Virus record (IMG/VR): IMGVR_UViG_3300048836_000129
Coordinates: 1 to 53,935 of that record
Reading direction: 5' to 3' (one strand)
Source of the DNA: a virus
Length of the DNA stretch: 53,935 nucleotides
The notes below the pieces were generated by a model, which searched no databases, was not told the DNA's origin, and saw only the letters and a program-made list of their open reading frames with translations. Numbering within the stretch: the first letter of the stretch is position 1; each line of letters opens with the position of its first letter. The position numbers were made by a program, and so were the translations under genes. Shown piece after piece: positions 41,404 to 49,420 of this stretch.

Positions 41404-41595
41404 TTATACAGTGTCGCCCATTTCTTCTTCACTCCAGACATTGATTGAGAAGTCGCGGCGGAGCATGAAAATAGTTGCCGATAGACGCCTATCGTCTACC
41501 GGGTTGAAAAGAACGTCATGCCCATTTTTAATAAGCGAAGACACGACATTCTTAATCCTCCAATCCCTGTTCCCACCTTGATAAATCATCCTCAT
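41404..41595 (-). CDS. Small hypothetical protein
   Basis: A 63-residue protein from MRMIYQGGNRDWRI. It overlaps the Cys-rich gene upstream by 44 nt. It contains IKNVVSSLIKNGHDVLF and Arg-rich segments. Start uncertain (41595 or 41589). Confidence 0.5.
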   Translation of the reverse strand: MRMIYQGGNRDWRIKNVVSSLIKNGHDVLFNPVDDRRLSATIFMLRRDFSINVWSEEEMGDTV

Positions 41596-41959
41596 CCCAC
41601 CACGCCTGAATGATGTCACAGGCACGGCCACAGGCAACGGGTGTCAGCTTTGACAGACAGCTTTCGGAGATTGCGGCGCAAACGGCGTCAACGTGTTCTG
41701 AAAAAAGCTCCCAGATCCGTTCGTAATAGTATCCTGAAGTAAAAAACTCTTCCCTCATACTGATACAATCCGCACAGGTCTTAAATTCGTCGAAAGATCC
41801 ATCCCAGAACCCGGATGTTTTTTCGTATTTCTCGCCCTTGGAAATAATCCGCTTACACTCGCAACACTTGTGTTCCTTGATTGCCTTTATGGTTTTTGTC
41901 TTGAAAAAAGACGGCCCATCCTCGTCAATATCAACGTCAACTTCACATGAGCATTCCAT
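41552..41959 (-). CDS. Cys-rich zinc-binding-like protein
   Basis: A 135-residue protein with a strong GGAGGTG site. MECSCEVDVDIDEDGPS, then HKCCECKRII and CADCISMRE give several C-x2-C pairs, suggesting zinc binding. The first dozen residues are repeated in the small gene at 42010-42126, so a partial duplication took place. Confidence 0.6.
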   Translation of the reverse strand: MECSCEVDVDIDEDGPSFFKTKTIKAIKEHKCCECKRIISKGEKYEKTSGFWDGSFDEFKTCADCISMREEFFTSGYYYERIWELFSEHVDAVCAAISESCLSKLTPVACGRACDIIQAWWDEDDLSRWEQGLED

Positions 41960-42009
41960 TATGCACCTCCATTTACCTCAAGAAATTTTTCAATCTATGA
42001 TTCAGTGTT

Positions 42010-42126
42010 TTAGTCGTTCATCCCTGAATATCTTGGACCAATGACAGCGGCTTCAATAGAGAACATGGCCTTTGAACGAGCGCCCGCATCGTCGATTCCA
42101 ACATCAATTTCGCATGAGCATTCCAT
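42010..42126 (-). CDS. Short truncated paralogue (38 aa)
   Basis: A 38-residue frame starting MECSCEIDVGIDDAG, nearly the same as the start of the protein at 41959, including the DNA around the start codon. The zinc-binding part is gone and the rest is different. It is probably a decayed or shortened duplicate; it has a GGTGAGGTG site. Confidence 0.5.
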   Translation of the reverse strand: MECSCEIDVGIDDAGARSKAMFSIEAAVIGPRYSGMND

Positions 42127-42180
42127 TATTCACCTCACCTAAAAATAGAAAGAGCAAGCATGGCTACACCCCCGTGGTTT

Positions 42181-42342
42181 TTAATCCTCTTCACATTCGG
42201 ATTTTAGTTCATAATCTTTGATTTCTCTTAAATACTCTTTTTTTTCCGTTAAATCATACCACCATCGGTTGAGTTTATAATCAAGATATTCAAACAAGCC
42301 ATCTATAGGGGTTTTTTGAGTTTTCATACTTGATTCATTCAT
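42181..42342 (-). CDS. Small acidic protein
   Basis: A 53-residue protein starting MNESSMKTQK at 42342. This start is near the stop of the gene upstream, whereas the longer frame to 42432 would overlap it by almost 100 nt. KLNRWWYDLTEKKEYLREIKDYEL is helical. The role is unknown. Confidence 0.5.
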   Translation of the reverse strand: MNESSMKTQKTPIDGLFEYLDYKLNRWWYDLTEKKEYLREIKDYELKSECEED

Positions 42343-42547
42343 CTTCGAATTCGGCTTTGTACGCCGCCTCAACATCCGAGAACTTGATTTGGCCCTGGAT
42401 ATAATCGCACAGCGCCTCACTCGCGCAACCATCGACCGAAAGAACCATGAAATCGCACATGAACGGCTTCGGTTCTCCGATGGTCGGATCTGCCGGTGCG
42501 ATTTCGACTTCTATATCTATCTTCATTCCATTGAAATTGTAAATCAC
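42335..42547 (-). CDS. Small hypothetical protein
   Basis: A 70-residue protein starting at GTG with an ideal GGAGG 5 nt before it. IDIEVEIAPADP and FMVLSVDGCASEAL are beta-rich. No family recognised. Confidence 0.55.
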   Translation of the reverse strand: MIYNFNGMKIDIEVEIAPADPTIGEPKPFMCDFMVLSVDGCASEALCDYIQGQIKFSDVEAAYKAEFEDE

Positions 42548-42568
42548 GTTATCCTCCTTTTTTTGGCA

Positions 42569-42811
42569 TTAAAAATCCCGATAAGTCAGCTCTTCATCCG
42601 TTTCAGGGTAGTAGTCGATGAAAAGCTGAGCGATTTCGATGGCGTCTTGTCGAGTGCCTCTACCTTTAGAAAATTCACGAAACGGGCCATTTTTAATACA
42701 GAATTGTTTATATTCGATCTCAAAAGGGCATTCTCGGCATGATCTAATATGCGCTTCGCACGCGAAACATGATCCGAATGGCATATATTTGTTAATTAAA
42801 AAATACAACAT
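42569..42811 (-). CDS. Small Cys-rich protein
   Basis: An 80-residue protein. CFACEAHIRSCRECPFEI has four Cys in a metal-binding-like arrangement, similar to the layout in the protein at 32688. It overlaps the end of a 43-residue gene upstream. The role is unknown. Confidence 0.55.
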   Translation of the reverse strand: MLYFLINKYMPFGSCFACEAHIRSCRECPFEIEYKQFCIKNGPFREFSKGRGTRQDAIEIAQLFIDYYPETDEELTYRDF

Positions 42812-42927
42812 TTCACATTAGTTCCGCATATTTTATCGCCCATCTTTTCAGCAATTTCATTCCACGTCTCGATACATGCGTCATAGTGCCAAGCCTTTGA
42901 CATTTCTTTTCCGTTTATTTTGATCAT
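42796..42927 (-). CDS. Small hypothetical protein (43 aa)
   Basis: A 43-residue protein, MIKINGKEMSKAWHYDACIE..., with a GGGGGAAAA site and an ATG that overlaps the stop of the upstream gene. It is short but well packed. Function unknown. Confidence 0.5.
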   Translation of the reverse strand: MIKINGKEMSKAWHYDACIETWNEIAEKMGDKICGTNVKCCIF

Positions 42928-43130
42928 TTTTCCCCCAACTCTCGGATGTCGTTGATGTACTGCAAAACCAAGTCTTGATTGGCCAAAATAAAATATGATA
43001 AATCTTCGCAGAAGTCTGACGACATAGATTTAGAAGCCTTGCGAACAAATTCATATGAAATTGCGGCTTTTTTTGTATCGAAAACCCGACCGTCTTCAGT
43101 CTCCCATCTTGTTACCTTTATTTCTCTCAT
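42924..43130 (-). CDS. Small hypothetical protein
   Basis: A 68-residue protein with an AAGGAG site. WETEDGRVFDTKKAAISYE is a short segment seen in many small phage proteins where the query is a gene-product DNA tag; the rest is helical. It is the first gene of the 41.4-43.1 kb minus run. Confidence 0.58.
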   Translation of the reverse strand: MREIKVTRWETEDGRVFDTKKAAISYEFVRKASKSMSSDFCEDLSYFILANQDLVLQYINDIRELGEK

Positions 43131-43163
43131 GTCCTTCTCCTTTATTAAAATTAAAGATGTTTC

Positions 43164-43191
43164 AACTTATCAAAACATGGCAAAAAGTCAA
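43164..43191 (-). promoter_or_regulatory. Promoter for the 41.4-43.1 kb minus run
   Basis: TTGACT, a 16-nt spacer ending in TGA, then TAAGTT on the minus strand, 34 nt before the first gene. It shares TTGACTTTT with the promoters at 10486 and 43650. Confidence 0.68.
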
Positions 43192-43613
43192 GGGAATATA
43201 AAATTAAAAATGCGGTCAAAAAACTTCATGCTTTGAATTTTTTTGAATATCATTTTATAATTGTTATTTTCTTGTTTTATTTCAATCAATTCATCTTTCA
43301 GATGTTTGATTTCGAAAATATAACGATCAATTTTCTGTTTGAGATCATCTATTTCCAAACATTTATCTTCAATTATTTCAAGTGGTAGATTTAGATACCT
43401 TTCAACATTTGGTAACCATGCAATAGAATATTTTTTTATTTCACCACCTATATTGATTGAAAACATCCTGCCACTTACCTCTGTCACTTTAATAGGGTCA
43501 GATTTAAAATAACCCGGATCATACATTCTCATTTCTTCGGTCTGGAAATATTGAAACCTGTCGCCCCTGAACCGCTCTATTTCAATTGATTTCACCACTA
43601 TCATTTCTTCCAT
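43188..43613 (-). CDS. Coiled-coil hypothetical protein
   Basis: A 141-residue protein starting MEEMIVVKSIEIERFRGD; an upstream GTG would add three residues. The first half is beta-rich, the second half is a coiled coil (DDLKQKIDRYIFEIKHLKDEL). The last codons overlap the -35 of the next promoter. The role is unknown. Confidence 0.55.
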   Translation of the reverse strand: MEEMIVVKSIEIERFRGDRFQYFQTEEMRMYDPGYFKSDPIKVTEVSGRMFSINIGGEIKKYSIAWLPNVERYLNLPLEIIEDKCLEIDDLKQKIDRYIFEIKHLKDELIEIKQENNNYKMIFKKIQSMKFFDRIFNFIFP

Positions 43614-43649
43614 GTTTTTCACCCATTATTTTTATGATTAATATTTAAA

Positions 43650-43677
43650 ACCATATCAAATGGCATGGAAAAGTCAA
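43650..43677 (-). promoter_or_regulatory. Promoter for the coiled-coil gene
   Basis: TTGACT, a 16-nt spacer ending in TGA, then TATGGT on the minus strand, 37 nt before the start. It belongs to the shared promoter set. Confidence 0.62.
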
Positions 43678-43706
43678 CAAAAATAATCACCAATAAAAAT
43701 AAACCC

Positions 43707-43735
43707 TTGAATAAACATACATGCCGGATTATATA
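43707..43735 (+). promoter_or_regulatory. Promoter for the head-gene block
   Basis: TTGAATAAAC, ACATG and TATATA/TATAAT lie just before the MuF gene. It resembles the site at 33651-33679, including the ACATG in the spacer. Confidence 0.5.
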
Positions 43736-43767
43736 ATGAAATATAAAATCAATAAAACCGGTGGTAT

Positions 43768-44682
43768 ATGGCTATTATTATTGATCGAAAACAGATCGAA
43801 AAACTTGAGCGAACAAAAAAGGCAAAAAAGGCGAAGGTCCAAAAGCCACCGGCCAAAGCTGAACGCAATTTCCAGAAGGAGATTGAAGCGAGACTCGCCG
43901 CTATTATAGGGCCGATCATTGAAGATTTGAAAACAATGATTGAACGGAAGGCTTCTCCTTCTGAAATAGCCATATATCTTGAAGACGCTCTGCGAAATGC
44001 TGAAATCCATGTCAATCATTCTGTAAACGGTATCATTGATATATGGAAAAGCGAAATGGACGAACTGACAAGGGAACAGTTCACGAGATCGCTCACGCAG
44101 ACTCTTGGCGTTGATATTACAGCAGTTCTTGACGAACCGAGGATAAAAGAAGCTCTCGAGATTGGTGGGCGAGAGGCCGCTAATCTCATTGTGAATATGC
44201 CCGGCGAATTTATTGATGGTGTGGCCAAGGCTGTGGCCGATAATTTCCGGGGCACACCACTGCCGGAAGGAAGAACGCTCTTTGAACAAATCATGCACCT
44301 TGGAGATGTTTCGAAATCAAGGGCGAAACTCATAGCCCGTGACCAAACGACCAAAATGCAGGGTCTTTTAAACAAGGAGCGACAACAAGAAATAGGCGTC
44401 ACGATGTATATTTGGCGCACCATGAAAGACAGGAGAGTGGTAGGGAACCCGGCTGGATTCTATCCCAAAGGAACACGCCTACATAGAAAACACTATCTCA
44501 TGGAAGGCAAGCATTGCCGGTGGGATGATGCAACGGTTTATTCTGACGATGAAGGCAAGACCTGGAAGAAAAGGACGCCGGACATGCCCCATGTTCACCC
44601 AGGGGTTGATATCCAATGTCGGTGTATAGCCGAAGCCGTCATTGATATAGACCAAATCATAAAATACGCGAACGCCGCATAG
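43768..44682 (+). CDS. MuF-like head morphogenesis protein
   Basis: A 304-residue protein. The N-terminus is basic and coiled (KLERTKKAKKAKVQKPP); LFEQIMHLGDVSKSRAKLIARDQTTKMQG and the end HPGVDIQCRCIAEAV (CRC motif) match the Mu gpF / gp30 family of minor head proteins. Such proteins sit at the portal vertex. It lies next to the protease/scaffold genes, as expected. Confidence 0.87.
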   Translation: MAIIIDRKQIEKLERTKKAKKAKVQKPPAKAERNFQKEIEARLAAIIGPIIEDLKTMIERKASPSEIAIYLEDALRNAEIHVNHSVNGIIDIWKSEMDELTREQFTRSLTQTLGVDITAVLDEPRIKEALEIGGREAANLIVNMPGEFIDGVAKAVADNFRGTPLPEGRTLFEQIMHLGDVSKSRAKLIARDQTTKMQGLLNKERQQEIGVTMYIWRTMKDRRVVGNPAGFYPKGTRLHRKHYLMEGKHCRWDDATVYSDDEGKTWKKRTPDMPHVHPGVDIQCRCIAEAVIDIDQIIKYANAA

Positions 44683-44690
44683 GATGCAAA

Positions 44691-44849
44691 ATGCCTGAAG
44701 GTTCAAAAGAGAAATCGGCAAAAATCGCACAAGCGCAAACAGGAGAATCTTTGAAAACTGGCGAACCGATCAAAAATGAGAGCTACGAAAACGGCAGAAT
44801 GCGCGCAATGAATGAAATCGACGAGAAAATGAACTCATGCAGAAAATAA
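44691..44849 (+). CDS. Small hypothetical protein (52 aa)
   Basis: A 52-residue acidic/basic protein, MPEGSKEKSAKIAQAQTGE..., with AGGA 6 nt before the ATG. Its end overlaps the protease start by 13 nt. Function unknown; might be a small head component. Confidence 0.5.
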   Translation: MPEGSKEKSAKIAQAQTGESLKTGEPIKNESYENGRMRAMNEIDEKMNSCRK

Positions 44850-46027
44850 CGAACAAATATTCCTTTGCATCTGAAGACAGACCCAGGTGGGAAAAGACAC
44901 CAGATGGTTTTCTAAGGTGTAAGGCCCGTGTCTTGGCGTCAAGGATCATGCCCTATGCACGGCATGAACTTGAAGGCATTCCAGACGATTTCATTGGCGA
45001 CCATGTGAACATGTATGTTGCTCCTGATTCAATGGCATGTCCCGATGCAATCAGGAGTCTTGAGGGTTGCCAGATCACAATTGGGGACCATCAATGGTTG
45101 ACGCCTGATACTGTCAACGGATTTTCAAAAGGGTCTGTTGCTGGAACTCCGATTGTGGATGGCCCCTATTTAATTTGCGATTTGCTTGTAACAAACGAGG
45201 ACGCAATAAAGTCAATCGAAACAGGTGAACTCCCGGAGATTTCGGCAGGTTATACCGCTGAAGCAATCTACGAGCCCGGGGAAATTGACGGTCAAACCTT
45301 TGACGCACGTCAAACGTCATTAAGATTTAATCACATTGCCGTGATCCCCCGTGGGCATGGCAGGGCTGGCGAAGATATTCGAATCATAAACAAAAAGAAA
45401 GGACAAAAAGACATGTCAGAAACAAAAGATCCGGTTATCGCGCCGGTCAGGGTCATGTTGAAAAACACCGGCAGATACGTGAACACCGATGAAGAAGGCG
45501 CAAAGGCCATCGCTGATGAAGGCGAAAAGCAGGAAAAAAGCCTTGAAAAAACCATGAACGAGCTTGAGGGGAAGAACGGCGAACTTGAAACCCTCCAGGC
45601 CGAGATTGATGAACTCAAGGGCGCTCTTGCCGCTTACAAGGAAAAACTTGATGAACTTCTTTCTGAAGAAGCCGTTGAGGAAAAGGCCTTTGAGATGATC
45701 GCCGAACAGGAAGACGCTGAGGAAATCATTCAGAATAGCGACATGGAAGAGGACGAAGACAAAAAGAAAGAGTTCATGAACTCAATCAAACGTCTTCATG
45801 GCGCGAAACTCCATAAAGCCGTCCTTGGCAAGGTCGGAATCAAAATTGAAAACATGAGTGATGCCGAAATTAAAGGCGCTTTCAAGGCCCATGTTCAGAT
45901 TTGCAAGATCACAAACAAAAAACCCGTTGTTTCCGGGACGAAAATCATGAACGCTGTTTCCCATACGGATGGTTCAAGAACCGTTCAGGCAAGAACGCCC
46001 CATGAAATGCTCGGATTCAAAAAATAA
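44837..46027 (+). CDS. DUF2213 prohead protease with scaffold domain
   Basis: A 396-residue protein. Residues about 1-185 form a DUF2213 protease: GELPEISAGYTAE (Ser) and FNHIAVIPRGHGRAG (His) are the likely catalytic parts. The C-terminal half is Glu/Lys-rich and helical (LEGKNGELETLQAEIDELKG), a scaffold. A methionine at 45413 with an AAAGGA site could give a separate scaffold, as in lambda. The protease would cut the scaffold during head maturation. Confidence 0.82.
   Translation: MQKITNKYSFASEDRPRWEKTPDGFLRCKARVLASRIMPYARHELEGIPDDFIGDHVNMYVAPDSMACPDAIRSLEGCQITIGDHQWLTPDTVNGFSKGSVAGTPIVDGPYLICDLLVTNEDAIKSIETGELPEISAGYTAEAIYEPGEIDGQTFDARQTSLRFNHIAVIPRGHGRAGEDIRIINKKKGQKDMSETKDPVIAPVRVMLKNTGRYVNTDEEGAKAIADEGEKQEKSLEKTMNELEGKNGELETLQAEIDELKGALAAYKEKLDELLSEEAVEEKAFEMIAEQEDAEEIIQNSDMEEDEDKKKEFMNSIKRLHGAKLHKAVLGKVGIKIENMSDAEIKGAFKAHVQICKITNKKPVVSGTKIMNAVSHTDGSRTVQARTPHEMLGFKK
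45413..46027 (+). CDS. Possible nested scaffolding protein
   Basis: An in-frame ATG at 45413 is preceded by AAAGGA at 45398-45403, a good ribosome site within the protease gene. Translation would give MSETKDPVIAP... and the helical scaffold only, 204 residues. Nested scaffold genes are known in other phages (lambda Nu3). The start is inferred. Confidence 0.5.
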   Translation: MSETKDPVIAPVRVMLKNTGRYVNTDEEGAKAIADEGEKQEKSLEKTMNELEGKNGELETLQAEIDELKGALAAYKEKLDELLSEEAVEEKAFEMIAEQEDAEEIIQNSDMEEDEDKKKEFMNSIKRLHGAKLHKAVLGKVGIKIENMSDAEIKGAFKAHVQICKITNKKPVVSGTKIMNAVSHTDGSRTVQARTPHEMLGFKK

Positions 46028-46039
46028 GGAGAAAATAAC

Positions 46040-46660
46040 ATGAGTTTTTCTAATGGTTTTCGTGGAACTGTAGGCGGGTCAATCCAGACAACCTACTATG
46101 ATGACATGGGTAAGTCAATCCCTGGTATGCTTATGAGTGCCAGTGATTACAATATGACCGACACCTATTTCATCGGTGAAACGGCTGGTATCGGTGCTGG
46201 TATCGGAGTCCGTCTGACCGATGCAACCGACGCTTTCGGCTTTCAGATTCCATCCCTGGCCGCTAAACTGCCCGAGGGCGACGAGGGTGAAAACGATTTC
46301 GGCGGAGTGATTGTTTTCGATCAGGCCATGCAGTCCGATGAAAACGGCGAAAACGGATGGGCTTATCGCCGTCCTTGCCGTGTTCTTCGTCCTGTTCGTA
46401 CCGGTGGCCGGATTGCAGTTCGCGTTGCCGTTGCGGTAGACCCCACCACAGATACCGTCAACTGGGTAATTGATGCAGATGACGCCGGAACATATGCGCT
46501 CGGCTCATTCGTTCCCACGGCTCTCGGTGGTGGCGCGGCTGGCGTGTCCGTTCTGCTTTCAGCCGCTCGATGGGTGTCTGCTGCTGATGCTGGTGGAATC
46601 GCTGTTATCGAATTTCTCGGTAACTCTTCCGCTGTTTACAATTCTAACAGCTCTCTGTAA
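46040..46660 (+). CDS. Head decoration or minor capsid protein
   Basis: A 206-residue, Gly/Ala-rich beta protein with an aaggag site. GIGAGIGVRLTDATDAFGFQIP and GGRIAVRVAVAVDPTTDTVN recall DUF2190-like decoration proteins. It is placed between the protease and the major capsid gene, the standard decoration position. Confidence 0.65.
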   Translation: MSFSNGFRGTVGGSIQTTYYDDMGKSIPGMLMSASDYNMTDTYFIGETAGIGAGIGVRLTDATDAFGFQIPSLAAKLPEGDEGENDFGGVIVFDQAMQSDENGENGWAYRRPCRVLRPVRTGGRIAVRVAVAVDPTTDTVNWVIDADDAGTYALGSFVPTALGGGAAGVSVLLSAARWVSAADAGGIAVIEFLGNSSAVYNSNSSL

Positions 46661-46678
46661 TGGAAAGGAGTAAATAAA

Positions 46679-47632
46679 ATGAGTTATTCTTATACTCAGG
46701 GCAATGCGGGAACCGTTACAGCGAGCGAGCTTGTTGTTTCGATTTTCGATCAGATCGAGGCGGGTTTTTACGATGTGAAGATCCCCAAAGTCATGTGGAA
46801 AGAGGTTATTCCGGCTGGTTCTGTGAAAACTGACGCGAATCCCGGAGCAATGAACTACGGATACCGTGGCCGCGACAAACGTGGCGTGGGTCAGTTCGTA
46901 ATGGGCGACACTCGGAATATTGCCCGTGTCGGCCAGACTGTTACCCAGGTGCTTGTTCCCATGAATGACGCCGCTGTTGGTGCCGTTGTTCTTGATTCCG
47001 ATGCCGAACGATACCAGTATGGATACCAGTCAAGCCTTTCTCAGGATCTGGCGTCTGTAATGCGTACCGCATCCGAGAAACATGTTGAACGCGATACCAT
47101 GTTCGGGAATGATCTTGTCGGCTATGAAGCTTTCATCGATTATTCAACTGTTACCGTTATCCCTGCAACCGCATGGACCGGAACAGATCCTACGGCATGG
47201 GTGAAAGCCGTACAAGATGCCATCGTTACCCAGTTCAATGCAACCAAAAATGAACATCTTGCCGATACGGTATACATGCCGCCCTCAAAGATGTCCATGC
47301 TGCTGACTGGTATGGTGATCGGAAGCGCCGGGCTTGCAATGACCGGTCTGGAGTTCTTGAAAAACAATAACATGTACACCACGATGACCGGGAAGCCCCT
47401 GAACATTCAGCCTCTCCGGTATCTTGGCGGTGCTGGTACGGCTGGAGCTGACAGGCTGATTCTCCTTGATACCAAAGAGGAAAACATGCTTCTGCCTTTC
47501 CCCAAGCCGTTTCAGCTTGCGACCCCTGTTCCCATTCCTCTGGGCGTAGAAGTCCTTGCAGTGTATAAGTTCGGGTCTTTCAACCTGAGATACCCGAAGG
47601 CAATGTACTACGTTGACGTGGCCGCATCATAA
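46679..47632 (+). CDS. Major capsid protein, DUF2184-like
   Basis: A 317-residue protein. RNIARVGQTVTQVLVPMNDAAVG and SLSQDLASVMRTASEKHVERD, with YMPPSKMSMLLTGM, are DUF2184 features. This family is an HK97-fold capsid. Strong codon regularity and a good aaaggag site fit a highly expressed gene. It makes the head shell. Confidence 0.88.
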   Translation: MSYSYTQGNAGTVTASELVVSIFDQIEAGFYDVKIPKVMWKEVIPAGSVKTDANPGAMNYGYRGRDKRGVGQFVMGDTRNIARVGQTVTQVLVPMNDAAVGAVVLDSDAERYQYGYQSSLSQDLASVMRTASEKHVERDTMFGNDLVGYEAFIDYSTVTVIPATAWTGTDPTAWVKAVQDAIVTQFNATKNEHLADTVYMPPSKMSMLLTGMVIGSAGLAMTGLEFLKNNNMYTTMTGKPLNIQPLRYLGGAGTAGADRLILLDTKEENMLLPFPKPFQLATPVPIPLGVEVLAVYKFGSFNLRYPKAMYYVDVAAS

Positions 47633-47640
47633 CCAATAAC

Positions 47641-47663
47641 TTTTTAGCGAGGAGGGCTAAAAA
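47641..47663 (+). promoter_or_regulatory. Hairpin that holds the ribosome site of the next gene
   Basis: TTTTTAGC and GCTAAAAA pair perfectly around the loop GAGGAGG, which is the Shine-Dalgarno site for the gene at 47663. The last A of the stem is the first base of its ATG. It may lower translation of the genes after the capsid gene. Stability is modest because the stem is AT-rich. Confidence 0.6.
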
Positions 47664-48064
47664 TGGCACGAGTTAAAAAAACAGCGGCGGAGGATAAAAC
47701 CGAAGCCGCTGAACCAAAAGTAATTAAAGTTCAGTCCGCACCAAAAGAAATCAGAGTCGCGAACCACATGCGGAGAGATATTGAATTTCCCATGAGCCGT
47801 GGTTATATTCTGACAGGGCACCTTACTCTTTTTTCAGGCACAGTGAACACTCTTGACCAGGACCAGTGGGACAGGATCAAAAACGATCCAATTGTACTGG
47901 CAATGCTGAAAAGCGGAGCGCTTGACGTTGTAAAATCTAACGCCGATTCCGTACCAGTTTCCAACGAACGCCTTTCAAACCTTGAGATTCCGGACGACCT
48001 GAAATATGATTCCGAAATACAGGGCGATGTAAGCGCAAAAGTGGTGCAGCAGCAGTATGTCTAA
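47663..48064 (+). CDS. Hypothetical structural protein
   Basis: A 133-residue protein with a basic, Ala-rich N-terminus (KKTAAEDKTEAAEPK), then NHMRRDIEFPMSRGYI and DQWDRIKNDPIVLAMLKSG. It sits between the capsid and connector genes. A head-completion role is possible. Confidence 0.58.
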   Translation: MARVKKTAAEDKTEAAEPKVIKVQSAPKEIRVANHMRRDIEFPMSRGYILTGHLTLFSGTVNTLDQDQWDRIKNDPIVLAMLKSGALDVVKSNADSVPVSNERLSNLEIPDDLKYDSEIQGDVSAKVVQQQYV

Positions 48065-48449
48065 TACAGCTCCAACATATAGTGAGTTTGTCGCAAAATA
48101 TCCTATTTTTGCCACGGCTGATCAATCTATTGTTGAATCCCAGATTGATTTGACAACAAGGTTTTTGGATGCCAACGCATGGGGCAATTATTATTCGGAT
48201 GCCGTTGAATACGATGTCGCGCACAATATCACTATAATGGTCCAGATGCAATCAGGCTTAACCGGCGGTCAGCAAGCGGCCGCCGGGCCTATTTCCTCTG
48301 TATCTGCCGCCGGAATGTCAACAAGTTTCGAGTCCGTATCAAAATCAACCGATACAGACTCGGAATCCTGGTACAAAAAAACCGGATACGGTCAGATGTT
48401 TTTACGTTTACGAAGTTCCGTGATGGGTTATGGTACATTGTCCGTATGA
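48057..48449 (+). CDS. DUF4054-like head-tail connector protein
   Basis: A 130-residue protein. PTYSEFVAKYPIFATADQSIVESQIDLTTRFLD then a Gly/Ser-rich stretch (AAAGPISSVSAAGMSTSFE) and LRLRSSVMGYGTLSV are DUF4054 features. It likely closes the head or joins head and tail. The glycan cassette starts 4 nt inside its end. Confidence 0.82.
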   Translation: MSNTAPTYSEFVAKYPIFATADQSIVESQIDLTTRFLDANAWGNYYSDAVEYDVAHNITIMVQMQSGLTGGQQAAAGPISSVSAAGMSTSFESVSKSTDTDSESWYKKTGYGQMFLRLRSSVMGYGTLSV

Positions 48450-49420
48450 AAATATTCATGACAATCCCAGGTTTTGCACCACATGGTGGAATCCGTGTCA
48501 TAATTGAATGGGCTAATAGATTATGCCGAAACAACACGGTTTTCCTGTTTAATAAACGCTGGGAACCCGTAAATTGGATAAACATAGATAAACGTGTCGT
48601 AAAATGTCAATCTGATAAATACCTCAAAGATTCAGATTGTCTCATTATCACATCCCCACACCACATAGATTTAGAAAATCATCCGTTAGCACCTGAAAAG
48701 AAATTCATCTTCATCCAAATGCTTGAGCATTTGTTTCAGCCAAAAAATATTCATTGGGTGAGTCAATGCAAGCGGTTCTATCTTTCAAAAAACCCATTGA
48801 TTTCAATATCTAAATGGAATATTGAGCGTATTCAGAAGATGGGCCGTAAAGGTGAAATTTTCTATATAGGAAACGGAATAAATATAAAAGATTTCCCTAT
48901 ACGGAAAGCAAAAAAAGATAAAAAAACGATCCTTGTTGAAGGATGGGAAGCCACAAACCCTTCAAAAGACTATCATAGAATGGCCCACAAAGCCTGCATG
49001 AAGCTGAAAAAACAAGGGTTCAAAATCATGGCCTATTCTCAAGTTCCACTTAAAACTTATCCTGAATTAGTCGATGAATATTATCACTGCCCGAGTAATG
49101 CAAGGTTGAACCAGCTTTATGAACAAGCCTCGATACTCATAAAAGCTACAAAATACGATGCACGGTCCACGTCTCCTATTGAGGCCATGACGAAAGGAAC
49201 TCCTACAGTGAGGGGAATAATTCAGGGTGATGACGACCTAATCCACCTTGTTAATTCTTACAGGTGCGATTATAATGATTCGCAAATATATGAAGGCGCA
49301 ATAAGGTTATTGACTGATAACGAGTTATATTCAAAGCTTTCAAATAATTGTATTAACTATGTAAAAGAAAATACATGGGAAGCTTGGATGCCCAAAATTG
49401 AGGAGATTTTGAAGGCATGA
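48446..49420 (+). CDS. Glycosyltransferase, GT4-like
   Basis: A 324-residue protein, ATGA-coupled to the connector gene. GGIRVIIEWANRLC near the N-terminus and STSPIEAMTKGTPTVRG (E-x7-type C-terminal motif) are marks of GT-B glycosyltransferases of family 4. It would transfer sugar from a nucleotide sugar. First gene of a six-gene surface-modification cassette. Confidence 0.8.
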   Translation: MKIFMTIPGFAPHGGIRVIIEWANRLCRNNTVFLFNKRWEPVNWINIDKRVVKCQSDKYLKDSDCLIITSPHHIDLENHPLAPEKKFIFIQMLEHLFQPKNIHWVSQCKRFYLSKNPLISISKWNIERIQKMGRKGEIFYIGNGINIKDFPIRKAKKDKKTILVEGWEATNPSKDYHRMAHKACMKLKKQGFKIMAYSQVPLKTYPELVDEYYHCPSNARLNQLYEQASILIKATKYDARSTSPIEAMTKGTPTVRGIIQGDDDLIHLVNSYRCDYNDSQIYEGAIRLLTDNELYSKLSNNCINYVKENTWEAWMPKIEEILKA

